Assembly: GCF_900520355.1 (NCBI RefSeq)
Contig: NZ_LS999521.1
Location: 2,728,001-2,792,000 of the forward strand
From: Acinetobacter calcoaceticus
GTDB lineage: Bacteria > Pseudomonadota > Gammaproteobacteria > Pseudomonadales > Moraxellaceae
Direction of reading: 5' to 3'
Length of the DNA: 64,000 nucleotides
This document shows positions 28,758 through 37,225 of this stretch, one piece after another. Position 1 is the stretch's first letter, and each line of letters opens with the position of its first letter. Both the position numbers and the translations under genes were made by a program. The notes under the pieces are model-generated. The model made no database searches. It was not told the origin of the DNA and was given only the letters and a program-made list of their open reading frames with translations.

Positions 28758-30401
28758 ATGTCTGAGCATACTTCGATTCATTTCGATCCAACAGCTTTAC
28801 TCATCATTAAACATGAAATTGATCGTTCAATAAAACTGGTTGAAGGCGCAGTAAGTACTTTAATTGAGGAACAAACACTCCCTTTTAGCATTGATGATGC
28901 ATTAGAACAATTTAAGCAATGCACTCAAGTCCTCCATTTAATTGATATCCCCTATCTTGCAAAAATCACTCAATATTCAACTGAGCTGATGCAAAAAATT
29001 ATTGCCAAGCCAACGCAAATTAACACCAATGATGTGGTTGCGCTGAGTGAAGGCACGACCATGGTAAAACGATATATTGATTTTATCTGCCTGCGTGAAT
29101 TACAAGTCCCTCAGTTTCTTCTTAATACTTTAAACAATTTAGAATTAGCTTTAAATAAGCCCCTGACATCTTCAGGACAAGCAATTGTTCCATTAATTGC
29201 AAATACTTCTCTTGAACTTCCTTTACCAGAAGTATTCATTAATGAAACAACTCAGTTTATTCATCAACTTTATAAGCTATCTCTACATCAATTTTTAAAC
29301 AAGACAGAAGCTAATCATAATTTTCAAGCTTTTAAACTGATTGGTACTTATTTGGTTAGCATGGCAAACCATCAGCTAAGCCAACAATATTGGCAACTCG
29401 TAAATTATGCTTTCGACCATATTGATAACCTGCTTTTAAATGATTCACGCCTACGTGTACTCATTAATATTGAAAGTTATATTGGTCAGTTCTTAGCAAG
29501 TCCTAAAACTTTTAAGCCTGATTTGGCTGCACTTGCAGATATTTTAAGTATTGTTATCGCTCAAGAAGATGAAGTTGCGCACCATATTCGCAGCCAACTC
29601 CATATCGGTAAAGAAATACCTACAGACACTCAATTGCTCGTTTTAAGCCGTCATCTTTATGGGCCTGACTTTGATACCATGCACACAGTCAGCCAATTAA
29701 TATTGAGCGAAATGAACAAAGTGCGTAATGATATTGAATATAACTATCAAAATATGTCGCCTGAAAAAGCACAGCAATTACAAACGAGTCTTTTGCAATT
29801 AGCCTATACATTTAAACTGCTTAATCTTGATGAAGCTGCATCTGAGCTTTCTCAACAAGCGAGCAGTTTAAGTCAGCTCAATATATTAAGTAATGAAAAC
29901 TATGCTCAGCAGCTTATGGACAGCATTTTGTCGGCCATGAACTCAATTGGTATTTTGGTACGCCAATATACATCTAGTCGTTTACAGCTTAATGTGAACA
30001 ATACAAATATTTCTTTAGATCGCCTTGATGAGGCACATCAAGCTTTACTCATCGAGACAAAAAATTTAATTGATTTTATTTGTCAGAGCCTTACGTTGTA
30101 TGCAAATGATCCGACACAAAATATTGAAGCAATTGCAGGTTCATTAAAAGAGCTAGCGGGTGCAGCCGAATTTCTAGGAAGTACCATTCAACAAGATGCT
30201 CTACTTCAAACTGCTCAATTTGTTCAACAGCAACTTGAACAAAACCAGCCGTTTAATACAGACCAAATTCACTGTATTTTTAACGTATTAGCAGGCCTTG
30301 ACATGTTGATTGACAATTTAAAAAATAAACAACCTGTTCTACAATCCATGTTTAATGTAGCATTGTCGAGTAGTCAACAACTTCAAAAAAAGGCAGCTTA
30401 A
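28758..30401 (+). CDS. fimL: FimL-like twitching motility regulator
   Basis: This is a 547-residue soluble, all-helical protein resembling the N-terminal PilL/ChpA-like region but without a phosphorylatable histidine motif. That fits FimL of Pseudomonas, a scaffold that links the Chp chemosensory system to adenylate cyclase CyaB and type IV pili. Support is mostly length (about 550) and context: fimL sits directly before nudC in P. aeruginosa, with rnhA, dnaQ and mltD close by, exactly as here. The AAGGGGAA ribosome-binding site selects the ATG at 28758 instead of the upstream 28731. It overlaps nudC by one base (TAATG). Confidence 0.75.
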   Translation: MSEHTSIHFDPTALLIIKHEIDRSIKLVEGAVSTLIEEQTLPFSIDDALEQFKQCTQVLHLIDIPYLAKITQYSTELMQKIIAKPTQINTNDVVALSEGTTMVKRYIDFICLRELQVPQFLLNTLNNLELALNKPLTSSGQAIVPLIANTSLELPLPEVFINETTQFIHQLYKLSLHQFLNKTEANHNFQAFKLIGTYLVSMANHQLSQQYWQLVNYAFDHIDNLLLNDSRLRVLINIESYIGQFLASPKTFKPDLAALADILSIVIAQEDEVAHHIRSQLHIGKEIPTDTQLLVLSRHLYGPDFDTMHTVSQLILSEMNKVRNDIEYNYQNMSPEKAQQLQTSLLQLAYTFKLLNLDEAASELSQQASSLSQLNILSNENYAQQLMDSILSAMNSIGILVRQYTSSRLQLNVNNTNISLDRLDEAHQALLIETKNLIDFICQSLTLYANDPTQNIEAIAGSLKELAGAAEFLGSTIQQDALLQTAQFVQQQLEQNQPFNTDQIHCIFNVLAGLDMLIDNLKNKQPVLQSMFNVALSSSQQLQKKAA

Positions 30402-31144
30402 TGTCTGAATTATCACTTGCTTATATTTTCCATCATCAACAATTACTGGTTGATCAAAACCTTCAACTACCCAAAGTCGAAAAGTTAGCAAGTGATTTAC
30501 TTTTCACTCATGATGAGCAGGTCATTGCACGTGACTTACTTGCTGAGGAAGCTATCCCTGAAGGCTTACAATTAGTTCCAATTCGCCAACTCATTACAAG
30601 TTGGTCGAAAGAACAGTTTTTGCAAGCAAGCCGAGCTGTTCAGTTACTTGAATGGCGACGCAATCATAAGTTTTGTAGTCACTGCGGACACCCAACCGAA
30701 GTTCATCCAACTGAATATGCAATGGTATGCCCTTCTTGTCGTTATCACCAATATCCTCGTGTAAACCCGTGCATTATTACCGTCATTACTCGAGGGGATG
30801 ATGAAATCTTACTGGCAAAGTCAGTCCACAATAAAACCAACATGTATGGTTTGATTGCAGGCTTTGTTGAAGTGGGTGAAACTCTAGAGGAAGCAGTACA
30901 ACGCGAAGCTTTTGAAGAAGTAGGCCTACGACTCAAAAATGTTCAATATATGTCAAGTCAACCTTGGCCTTTCCCAAGTAACCTTATGGTTGCGTTTAGA
31001 GCAGAATATGAGTCTGGTGAAATTAAGCTGCAAGAAGAAGAAATTGCAGATGCACAATTCTTCAAAATTGATCAATTACCTGAAATTCCATTTAAAGGTA
31101 GTATTGCTCATTCAATGATTATGCAGATTACCCAAACTGGGTAA
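30401..31144 (+). CDS. nudC: NADH/NAD+ pyrophosphatase (Nudix)
   Basis: This 247-residue enzyme hydrolyses NADH and removes NAD caps from RNA. It has a zinc ribbon with Cys92, Cys95, Cys110 and Cys113 (FCSHCGHPTE, MVCPSCRY). The Nudix box GFVEVGETLEEAVQREAFEEVG spans residues 154-175. The NADH-specific motif SQPWPFPSNLM follows near residue 186, which separates NudC from other Nudix enzymes. It is translated from the fimL transcript through a TAATG overlap. The stop codon lies in the loop-side stem of a strong hairpin. Confidence 0.94.
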   Translation: MSELSLAYIFHHQQLLVDQNLQLPKVEKLASDLLFTHDEQVIARDLLAEEAIPEGLQLVPIRQLITSWSKEQFLQASRAVQLLEWRRNHKFCSHCGHPTEVHPTEYAMVCPSCRYHQYPRVNPCIITVITRGDDEILLAKSVHNKTNMYGLIAGFVEVGETLEEAVQREAFEEVGLRLKNVQYMSSQPWPFPSNLMVAFRAEYESGEIKLQEEEIADAQFFKIDQLPEIPFKGSIAHSMIMQITQTG

Positions 31145-31181
31145 TCTGTTGTGTTTTAAGCGATACTCTCGTTTAAAACAC
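31124..31181. terminator. Tandem hairpins in the nudC/esterase convergent junction
   Basis: The first hairpin pairs CAGATTACCC (31124-31133) with GGGTAATCTG (31139-31148) and covers the nudC stop codon. The second pairs GTGTTTTAA (31151-31159) with TTAAAACAC (31173-31181) and covers the stop of the minus-strand esterase. Together they separate convergent transcripts. Confidence 0.6.
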
Positions 31182-32036
31182 TTCCTCAAGAAAATGCAAA
31201 ATAGTTCTTTTAGTCCTGAAATAATGACTAATAAAACTAGAAAGGCTGGCCAAGATTGTAATATGGCCAGTTTTAGGAATCACGGCAATATGGCTGTGAT
31301 TTCCACTTTGCCTTAAAGCACGATCCAAATCTAAAGTATTTTCTTTACCGACAAGCTGATCATTTTCAGCCATGAGTAAGTAATGTTTAATACTATTTTG
31401 ATTAACGAAATAATATGGCATCACTTCTTGATAAGAAATACTTTGGTCAAAAGCATCTTCGGCCATTGGATCGCCCTTATAGTCAAAATGATATGGGCCA
31501 GCTAAACCGAAAATCGCTTTGATATTGCCCAAACATTGAATAGCGTTTGGTTTTGGGTGATAAACAGCAGACATCACATTAAATGCCCCTGCCGAATGCC
31601 CCATAAGTACAATATTTTCTGTAGAAATTTCCAGTTTTCCTTGGTTTTGATGCAAATAATTCAATGCCTGAGTCAGGTCATCAACAAAACTTGGGAAAAT
31701 ATTTTTAGGTGCTAACTGGTAGTTAATAACAGCAACGTCATAACCTTCTTTGGCAAATGTCTCACCAATAAAAAGATAATCTCGTTTGTTACCATGCTGC
31801 CAAGCTCCACCATGCACAAAAACAATGAGAGGTTGATGAGTTAGCTTTTTAACTGATCGGTAAATATCCAAACGGTGGCGAGGCTTTAGACCATAACGAA
31901 TATTTGGAACCTGTTCAAAACCATCTTTTGGCGTAAAACGGTTTAAAGCAAAACTCCCCAAATCATACAGGCGGAACTCTTTATAAAGACTTCGCGCCTG
32001 TTCAATTTTGCTTTGCAGTTGTTCAATCAGATTCAT
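31173..32036 (-). CDS. Alpha/beta hydrolase, esterase/lipase-like
   Basis: This 287-residue cytoplasmic hydrolase belongs to the hormone-sensitive-lipase/BD-FAE-like branch. The oxyanion motif is HGG at 75-77 (VFVHGGAWQHGNK). The nucleophile elbow is GHSAG at 146-150 with Ser148. The catalytic His is probably in KTGHITIL near the end, and the acid in LLMAENDQLVG. No signal peptide is seen. It starts 3 bp after the BON lipoprotein stop on the same strand, so the two form an operon, though a common role is not obvious. The substrate is unknown; short acyl esters are the usual guess. Confidence 0.82.
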   Translation of the reverse strand: MNLIEQLQSKIEQARSLYKEFRLYDLGSFALNRFTPKDGFEQVPNIRYGLKPRHRLDIYRSVKKLTHQPLIVFVHGGAWQHGNKRDYLFIGETFAKEGYDVAVINYQLAPKNIFPSFVDDLTQALNYLHQNQGKLEISTENIVLMGHSAGAFNVMSAVYHPKPNAIQCLGNIKAIFGLAGPYHFDYKGDPMAEDAFDQSISYQEVMPYYFVNQNSIKHYLLMAENDQLVGKENTLDLDRALRQSGNHSHIAVIPKTGHITILASLSSFISHYFRTKRTILHFLEEVF

Positions 32037-32039
32037 ATA

Positions 32040-32747
32040 TTACTGTGCAGTCGAAGCAGGAGCTGTTTGGTCAGGATCAATTGCAACAGGTGTTTGAACT
32101 GTTGGCTGAGCAATGACATTATTAATAATCGGTGTAGTCGTTGTGCTACCCGCACTCGCTGCTGGTGCAGGCGCCAAATCAATATTATCAATTAAAGTGA
32201 CAATTTTGGTGACGTTACCGACGTTTTGTAAGACGCTATTTAAATCATTAATTTCAGCTGTATTTAAACGCCCCATTACATAAAGCACGCCGTCTTCGGT
32301 ATGTACCAGAACCTTACTATCAGAAACCACAGGTGCCTTCATTAAAAGAGCACGTGTATTTGCTGTTACACCCGCATCTTGCATGATGGTGTTATAGCTG
32401 ACTTTGTTACCCACCGTAATATAGTTATGTACAGCTTTCACATCACTCATGGCTTTAAGATTATCTTCTGCCAATTGTTTTAAGTACGGGTCTGGAACTT
32501 GGCCAGTTAATAAAACTGTACTATGGAAGCTTTCGATATTAATACGCGACTGCTTGAAACGTTGATCAAGTTTATAAATATTGATATTTGCTGTACGTTT
32601 AATTGAAGAGTCAATGAATACTTGGCCTAGACTACGGACACCACTATCTGTGCCCACTGGAGCTGTGCCTGTTCCACCAGAAATAAAACTTGCGCAACCT
32701 GATAAACTTGCGACACAAAGCATTGTTACAGCAATACGTTTTAACAC
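32040..32747 (-). CDS. BON-domain lipoprotein (YraP/DolP-like)
   Basis: This is a 235-residue lipoprotein: signal ending ASLSGC (Cys18), then two BON domains at about residues 60-130 and 140-205 (SFHSTVLLTGQVPDPYLKQLAEDNLKAM and VLVHTEDGVLYVMGRLNTAEIND). E. coli DolP (YraP) has the same architecture and guards outer-membrane integrity and BAM function. The link to yraN just upstream is shared with E. coli and Pseudomonas, which supports the assignment. A 35-residue Pro/Thr/Ala-rich tail (PAPAASAGSTTTTPI) is an extra feature compared with E. coli DolP, which ends soon after the second BON domain. Confidence 0.85.
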   Translation of the reverse strand: MLKRIAVTMLCVASLSGCASFISGGTGTAPVGTDSGVRSLGQVFIDSSIKRTANINIYKLDQRFKQSRINIESFHSTVLLTGQVPDPYLKQLAEDNLKAMSDVKAVHNYITVGNKVSYNTIMQDAGVTANTRALLMKAPVVSDSKVLVHTEDGVLYVMGRLNTAEINDLNSVLQNVGNVTKIVTLIDNIDLAPAPAASAGSTTTTPIINNVIAQPTVQTPVAIDPDQTAPASTAQ

Positions 32748-32824
32748 TCCACCAGACTCCTATCAATTTCTTGGCTTGATCATAAAGCATCAGACTTAAA
32801 TTTGCTCAAAAGAGTAATGAACTC

Positions 32825-33241
32825 TTAATCCAAAGTAAATGCATTTTCGATCCATTGCAGATCATAATGGAATTTTGAAAAGTCATGCTGTACTGTTTTT
32901 GCAATTTTCTGTGGAAAATCAAAACAAATCACATCAAAACGACAATAAAAATCCTGATAAGATGGATAGCGCTGTAAAAAACGCATCGCAGTTTTGATAA
33001 TTTTCTTCTGTTTTGTCCACGTTACCATTTCACAAGCCTGCCCATAATTTCCTATAGTGCGTGCTTTTACTTCAACAAAAACTAACTCTTGCCCTCTTTT
33101 GACGATTAAATCAACTTCGCCACGGCGTGAATGGTAATTACTTGTGACCCACACATAGTTTTGTGCTTGTAAAAGGTTCAAAGCCGTTTGCTCTGCCCAC
33201 TTCCCCAATTGCTGTGCTAATAACATTTTTATTTTCCCCAA
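32825..33241 (-). CDS. yraN: UPF0102 nuclease-fold protein
   Basis: This 138-residue protein has the complete UPF0102 motif set: [19 protein letters not shown], then [26 protein letters not shown]. The E-VD and E-VK residues correspond to a PD-(D/E)xK nuclease-like core related to Holliday junction resolvases. Activity has not been firmly established for the family. It stands divergent to rsmI with 194 bp between them, the same neighbourhood as in most gammaproteobacteria. Confidence 0.92.
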   Translation of the reverse strand: MGKIKMLLAQQLGKWAEQTALNLLQAQNYVWVTSNYHSRRGEVDLIVKRGQELVFVEVKARTIGNYGQACEMVTWTKQKKIIKTAMRFLQRYPSYQDFYCRFDVICFDFPQKIAKTVQHDFSKFHYDLQWIENAFTLD

Positions 33242-33435
33242 TTAAAAAGCATCCCTACATGTCTTTATACGTAACTTATTTTCTTAAATTCATCCGCCCT
33301 ATCAAATCTGAATTGAACAAATGAAAATCAGATCACCTTCGAAAAGCTCAAGCTGGCAGACATTGTTCACGCCCAAATCATAATTTCGGGTAAACTACCC
33401 CATTAAAATTGTTTATCTGTACGGAGTAAAACCAA

Positions 33436-34272
33436 ATGAGTGCTCAGTTATTTGTTGTAGCCACCCCAATCGGGCACTTAGATGATATGACTTTCCGTGC
33501 AATTGATATTTTAAAATCAGTTTCTATTGTAGCTGCCGAAGATACTCGCCAATCTGCACAATTATTTAAACACTATAATATATCGACTCAACTTACTGCA
33601 TGTCATGATCACAATGAAAGTAATAAAATTGAGCAGTTAGTTCAAAAACTACTTGCCGGCGATAGCGTTGCGTTAATTAGTGATGCAGGTACACCGCTCA
33701 TTAGTGATCCAGGGTTTAAATTAGTCCGTGCTGCTCAAGAGCATGGCATTAGAGTCGTTCCTGTACCAGGTGCATGTGCTGCGATTGCTGCTTTAAGTGC
33801 GGTAGGTTTACCGAGTGATCGTTTTAGCTTTGAAGGCTTTTTGCCATCTAGAGCTTCGCAACGTATTTCTCAATTAGAAAAACTTAAAAACGAAACCCAA
33901 ACCTTAATTTTCTATGAAGCACCCCATCGTATTTTAGAGTCTGTTAAAGATATGGCTCAGGTATTTGGTGAAGACCGTCCTGTAGGGTTTGCACGTGAAA
34001 TTACTAAAACCTTTGAAACCATCAAAAAAATGACGTTAAAAGATTTGGTCAGCTTCATTGAAAATGACCATAACCAAGAAAAAGGTGAAATTGTAGTGGT
34101 TGTGGGTGGTGCAGCTGCAAAAACAGATCTAGAGCAAGAAAAACTAGATGAGCTTTTAAAGCGCTTACTTCAAGACTTATCTGTTAAAGCAGCATCTCAA
34201 CTTGCTGCCGATTTAACAGGCATTAAGAAAAAAATCGCTTATCAACGCGCGCTTGAATTAACTCAAGCTTAG
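33436..34272 (+). CDS. rsmI: 16S rRNA 2'-O-ribose C1402 methyltransferase
   Basis: This 278-residue SAM-dependent enzyme methylates C1402 in the ribosomal decoding centre. It is of the tetrapyrrole-methylase fold: LFVVATPIGHLDDMTFRAI at the start, AAEDTRQSAQLFKHY, SVALISDAGTPLISDPGF, VVPVPGACAAIAALSAVGLPSD, and LIFYEAPHRILESVKDM. Length is typical. It is divergent from yraN. A ribosome-binding site GGAG lies 9 bases upstream. Confidence 0.96.
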   Translation: MSAQLFVVATPIGHLDDMTFRAIDILKSVSIVAAEDTRQSAQLFKHYNISTQLTACHDHNESNKIEQLVQKLLAGDSVALISDAGTPLISDPGFKLVRAAQEHGIRVVPVPGACAAIAALSAVGLPSDRFSFEGFLPSRASQRISQLEKLKNETQTLIFYEAPHRILESVKDMAQVFGEDRPVGFAREITKTFETIKKMTLKDLVSFIENDHNQEKGEIVVVVGGAAAKTDLEQEKLDELLKRLLQDLSVKAASQLAADLTGIKKKIAYQRALELTQA

Positions 34273-34283
34273 TTAAAAATTAA

Positions 34284-34320
34284 GCATGGTGATGATGAAT
34301 AGTCTGTGTCATCACCATGC
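34284..34320 (+). terminator. Hairpin after rsmI
   Basis: A 12-bp perfect stem: GCATGGTGATGA (34284-34295) with TCATCACCATGC (34309-34320). No proper T-run follows (CAAAATTTTG), so it may be a stability element or a weak terminator. Confidence 0.5.
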
Positions 34321-34402
34321 CAAAATTTTGCATAATAATATTAAAGATAAAAACAACTTCAAAACTGGAATAAACTTTATGGCTTTTAAAAATACCTAAA
34401 CG

Positions 34403-35293
34403 CTATCTCAATATGTGTTTTGCTGACTCCACAATAGTCTCCGTCAGTGCATCTAACTGTCTAGACTGCCTTTTCCAATGGTGCCAATATAACGGGATGT
34501 CGAGCTCAGCTTTGGGTATTACGTCCACTAAAGTTCCATTGGTTAATAAAGATTGCACCTGAAGCTCGGGTACCATGCCATATCCCAAACCCAACTGGAT
34601 TGCTTTCACAAAGGCATCTGTAGCAGGGATAAAACTATAAGGATAGCTTTGCAAGGACAATCCATAATATTTCAGTAAGACCTCTGAATGCATAAGGTCT
34701 TTATGGTTAAAAATGACAGCTGGTGCATTTCTTAAAGTTTCTCGGTTTACGCCATGTTTGAACCAGTCGGCAGCAAATTCGGCCGAAGCCAACATTTTAT
34801 AACGCATTTTCCCGAGCGGTTGAGCTAAACAGCCTGACATGACCTGCTCTTCTGCCGAGATACAGGCGTTGACTTGTCCAGTTTCTAATAAAGTATGAGT
34901 ATGAGATTGATCATCAATTTTTAGTTCTAAAACTATTTTTTCTTTAAAAAGCGTTTGCTGGATGGTAGGTAAAAGCCAAGTGGCTAACGAATCTGCATTT
35001 GAAGCTAGAGCAATTTTATAGAACTCTGATTCAGATGATTTACCCATCAAACCTTGTAATAAGTTTTGCTCCATTAATCGTGTATGACGTAAATGCTGTA
35101 GTAGCGTTTGCCCAGCTTGTGTGAGTACACATGGACGACCACGTATAATTAAAATTTGGCCTAAATACTTTTCTAAGGCCTGCACACGTAAGGATACTGC
35201 CGAGGGCGTAATATATAAATGCTCTCCTGCCGCATCAAAACTTCCTGCTTCTGCTACTGCAAGAAAGGCTTCACATTGTTTGCTATCTAACAT
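34403..35293 (-). CDS. argP: LysR-family regulator, ArgP/LysG type
   Basis: This 296-residue protein has an N-terminal winged helix (CEAFLAVAEAGSFDAAGEHLYITPSAVSLRVQALEKYLG) that is nearly a family signature for ArgP/IciA/LysG. A C-terminal periplasmic-binding-like effector domain follows. ArgP senses arginine or lysine and activates the exporter ArgO/LysE. The divergent neighbour here is a LysE-family exporter, which fits that pairing well. Two identical 14-bp direct repeats start 3 bp from its start codon and probably mediate autoregulation. The effector (lysine, arginine or both) is not known. Confidence 0.85.
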   Translation of the reverse strand: MLDSKQCEAFLAVAEAGSFDAAGEHLYITPSAVSLRVQALEKYLGQILIIRGRPCVLTQAGQTLLQHLRHTRLMEQNLLQGLMGKSSESEFYKIALASNADSLATWLLPTIQQTLFKEKIVLELKIDDQSHTHTLLETGQVNACISAEEQVMSGCLAQPLGKMRYKMLASAEFAADWFKHGVNRETLRNAPAVIFNHKDLMHSEVLLKYYGLSLQSYPYSFIPATDAFVKAIQLGLGYGMVPELQVQSLLTNGTLVDVIPKAELDIPLYWHHWKRQSRQLDALTETIVESAKHILR

Positions 35294-35295
35294 AT

Positions 35296-35330
35296 CAAAC
35301 CTAAATATTTTTTAGCCAAACCTAAATATT
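35296..35330. promoter_or_regulatory. Tandem operator, two direct repeats
   Basis: CAAACCTAAATATT occurs at 35296-35309 and again at 35317-35330, repeat-to-repeat distance 21 bp (two helical turns). It lies between the divergent argP and lysE genes, touching the argP start, and is the probable ArgP binding site. Confidence 0.6.
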
Positions 35331-35359
35331 CTTAATTTTACTTATTTCTTAATAAAAAG

Positions 35360-35386
35360 TCAGATAATTCCTACATCTGATTTTTT
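35360..35386 (+). promoter_or_regulatory. Terminator-like hairpin in the lysE leader
   Basis: TCAGAT (35360-35365) pairs with ATCTGA (35375-35380), followed by six T residues, 12 bases before the ATG at 35399. No Shine-Dalgarno is evident after it. It may attenuate or limit translation of the exporter. Confidence 0.4.
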
Positions 35387-35398
35387 CACCTTATTGTT

Positions 35399-36001
35399 AT
35401 GTTCTCTCTTAGTATATTTTTTAAAGGTTTCGGTATTGGTAGCGGACTTATTGTAGCAATTGGAGCTCAAAATGCTTTTGTTTTAAAACAAGGCCTTAAA
35501 CAGCAATATGTATTTTGGTTATGTTTAATCTGTGCGCTCTCCGACTCGATTCTAATCGCTTTTGGTGTATTAGGTTTTGCCGAAATCATGACCGCATCAC
35601 CGATCTTAATTACGGTCGCTAAATATTTAGGGGCAACGTTCTTATTGGTTTACGGCGCGAAAGCATTCTACGCGGCCTTTAAGTCCACCCAAAGCATGGA
35701 GCTTGGTAGCGGTCAAAAACAGACTCTAACTCAAGCACTAGTGACCTGTCTTGCCTTTACTTGGCTCAACCCACATGTCTATTTAGATACCATTGTTCTG
35801 ATTGGTTCAGTGGCAACCCAGCTAGAAGACAAAATTAGTTTTGCTTTGGGCAGCATTGTAGCCTCGTGGATTTTCTTTTTCAGTTTGGGCTATGGTGCAA
35901 GATTATTAAAACCGTTATTTACCAATCCAAAAGCTTGGAAGGTTTTAGACTTTATTATTGGTTGCGTTATGTGGAGTATCGCAATATCACTACTCATCTA
36001 G
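35399..36001 (+). CDS. argO: LysE/ArgO-family amino acid exporter
   Basis: This 200-residue inner-membrane protein has six hydrophobic spans. The LysE signature is near the N-terminus: GSGLIVAIGAQNAFVLKQGL. The second half carries FTWLNPHVYLDTIVLIGSV, conserved in ArgO and LysE. It exports basic amino acids when they accumulate, for example during peptide feeding. It is divergent from the ArgP-like gene. The symbol is by family: arginine and lysine cannot be separated by sequence. Confidence 0.88.
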   Translation: MFSLSIFFKGFGIGSGLIVAIGAQNAFVLKQGLKQQYVFWLCLICALSDSILIAFGVLGFAEIMTASPILITVAKYLGATFLLVYGAKAFYAAFKSTQSMELGSGQKQTLTQALVTCLAFTWLNPHVYLDTIVLIGSVATQLEDKISFALGSIVASWIFFFSLGYGARLLKPLFTNPKAWKVLDFIIGCVMWSIAISLLI

Positions 36002-36017
36002 TTCATTTAAAACAGCA

Positions 36018-36045
36018 AAAAGTACCATGTTTGAATGGTACTTTT
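36018..36045. terminator. Bidirectional terminator between lysE and CDF genes
   Basis: AAAAGTACCAT and ATGGTACTTTT (36018-36028 and 36035-36045) pair around a 6-nt loop, with A and T runs at the ends. It lies between convergent genes. Confidence 0.85.
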
Positions 36046-36057
36046 ATGCACTCAAAA

Positions 36058-36699
36058 CTATGCTTCTGAGCCCAACACCAGTTTTGACTGTTTTCTTTCT
36101 TGCTGTGACTGTTTTATAACAGCATAGCCAGAAGATACGCCCAAGTACGCAATGACAAAGGCAACAAATAAATCAGGAAATACACTACCTGTTCCAAATA
36201 CTCCAACCGCCGCTAGAATTACCGCAACATTGGCAATAGAGTCGTTTCTGCTGCACAACCAGACAGAACGCATATTGGCATCTCCATCACGGAATGCGTA
36301 AAGCATAAGCGCGACAGAAACGTTAGCAACTAAAGCCATCACGCCAATTGCGCCCATCACCATAGCTTCGGGTGGAACACCATGAAAATATGACCAGACC
36401 ACTTTTCCAATGACAAAAATACCAAAAGCTGCCATCGTTATTCCTTTCACTAATGCCGCCGTTGCACGCCAATATAAGCTCATCGAAAGAACGACTAACG
36501 ATAACGCATAGTTCGCTGCATCTCCGGCAAAATCTAATGCATCTGCCCACAGTGAAACTGATTGGGCTTTATAACCCCCAAAAATTTCTACCACAAACAT
36601 CAATGCATTAATGACAAGTGCAATCCATAACGCTTTTCTAAATCGTGGACTCACTTTCTTTGAAGGAGAACATGTCGAAGCACAACCACATCCAGCCAT
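36058..36699 (-). CDS. Short CDF-family metal cation exporter
   Basis: This 213-residue protein has about six membrane spans and a cysteine-rich start (MAGCGCASTCSPS). CDF metal-site residues are visible: LWADALDFAGDAANYALS in span 2 and SRNDSIANVAVILAA in span 5. It lacks the C-terminal cytoplasmic domain of about 90 residues found in CzcD or ZitB (usual length near 300), as do several cadmium or cobalt-linked CDF proteins next to MerR genes. The MerR gene is divergent, and this gene has a 19-bp-spacer promoter typical of MerR activation. Export of Cd, Zn or Pb is inferred; the metal is uncertain. Confidence 0.85.
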   Translation of the reverse strand: MAGCGCASTCSPSKKVSPRFRKALWIALVINALMFVVEIFGGYKAQSVSLWADALDFAGDAANYALSLVVLSMSLYWRATAALVKGITMAAFGIFVIGKVVWSYFHGVPPEAMVMGAIGVMALVANVSVALMLYAFRDGDANMRSVWLCSRNDSIANVAVILAAVGVFGTGSVFPDLFVAFVIAYLGVSSGYAVIKQSQQERKQSKLVLGSEA

Positions 36700-36728
36700 T
36701 TTATTTCCTCAAGAACTCTTTTATAGTG

Positions 36729-36759
36729 ATTAGAAACCCTTGAGTAGCTCCAGAGTCAA
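36729..36759 (-). promoter_or_regulatory. MerR-type promoter/operator of the CDF gene
   Basis: On the minus strand, TTGACT (36754-36759) and TCTAAT (36729-36734) are separated by 19 bp, longer than the standard 17. The spacer has an imperfect dyad (ACTCTGGAG...CTCAAGGGT) like known CadR/PbrR operators. MerR proteins untwist such promoters when metal binds. Confidence 0.75.
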
Positions 36760-36764
36760 GCCTT

Positions 36765-37166
36765 ATGAATCTTTCTATTGGTCAATTATCAAAAAAAGCG
36801 GATGTTCCAATTGATACGATCCGTTATTACGAAAAAGTAGGTGTACTTGATCGTATCCAACGTTCAGAAAATAATTATCGTGTTTATACTGAGCAAACAC
36901 TGGGTGACCTATTGTTTATTAAGCATTGCCGTGAACTCGATATTTCACTCAGTGATATTAAAACATTAAAAGAAATGAAAACTCAGCCTAAACAGGCATG
37001 TACAAAAATTGATAACTTAGTAGATAAATACTTAAATGAAGTATCAGAAAAAATTGAACGATTATTGCTTTTAAAGGAATCTTTAATTGATTTAAAACAG
37101 CACTGCTCTACCAATCGAACAGTAGATGAATGTGGGATTTTAAAAGAACTGCAAAGCTCTCTTTAA
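36765..37166 (+). CDS. cadR: MerR-family Cd/Pb-responsive regulator
   Basis: This 133-residue protein has the MerR DNA-binding head (LSIGQLSKKADVPIDTIRYYEKVGVL) followed by a dimerisation helix and a metal-binding loop. Cysteines are at 55, 79, 114 and 123; the last three match the Cys trio near 77, 112 and 119 in CadR/PbrR-type proteins. It should activate the divergent CDF gene through the 19-bp-spacer promoter in the 65-bp gap. Cd(II) or Pb(II) is the likely inducer by family; Zn(II) is not excluded. Confidence 0.85.
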   Translation: MNLSIGQLSKKADVPIDTIRYYEKVGVLDRIQRSENNYRVYTEQTLGDLLFIKHCRELDISLSDIKTLKEMKTQPKQACTKIDNLVDKYLNEVSEKIERLLLLKESLIDLKQHCSTNRTVDECGILKELQSSL

Positions 37167-37192
37167 ATCTATTTTGATAAATTCATACAAAT

Positions 37193-37221
37193 AAAAAAGC
37201 ACCACTCATGTGATGCTTTTT
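37193..37221. terminator. Bidirectional terminator between cadR and sutA
   Basis: AAAAAGCA and TGCTTTTT flank a CAC-TCAT-GTG inner stem (37193-37221). It is placed between convergent genes. Confidence 0.8.
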
Positions 37222-37225
37222 AAGA

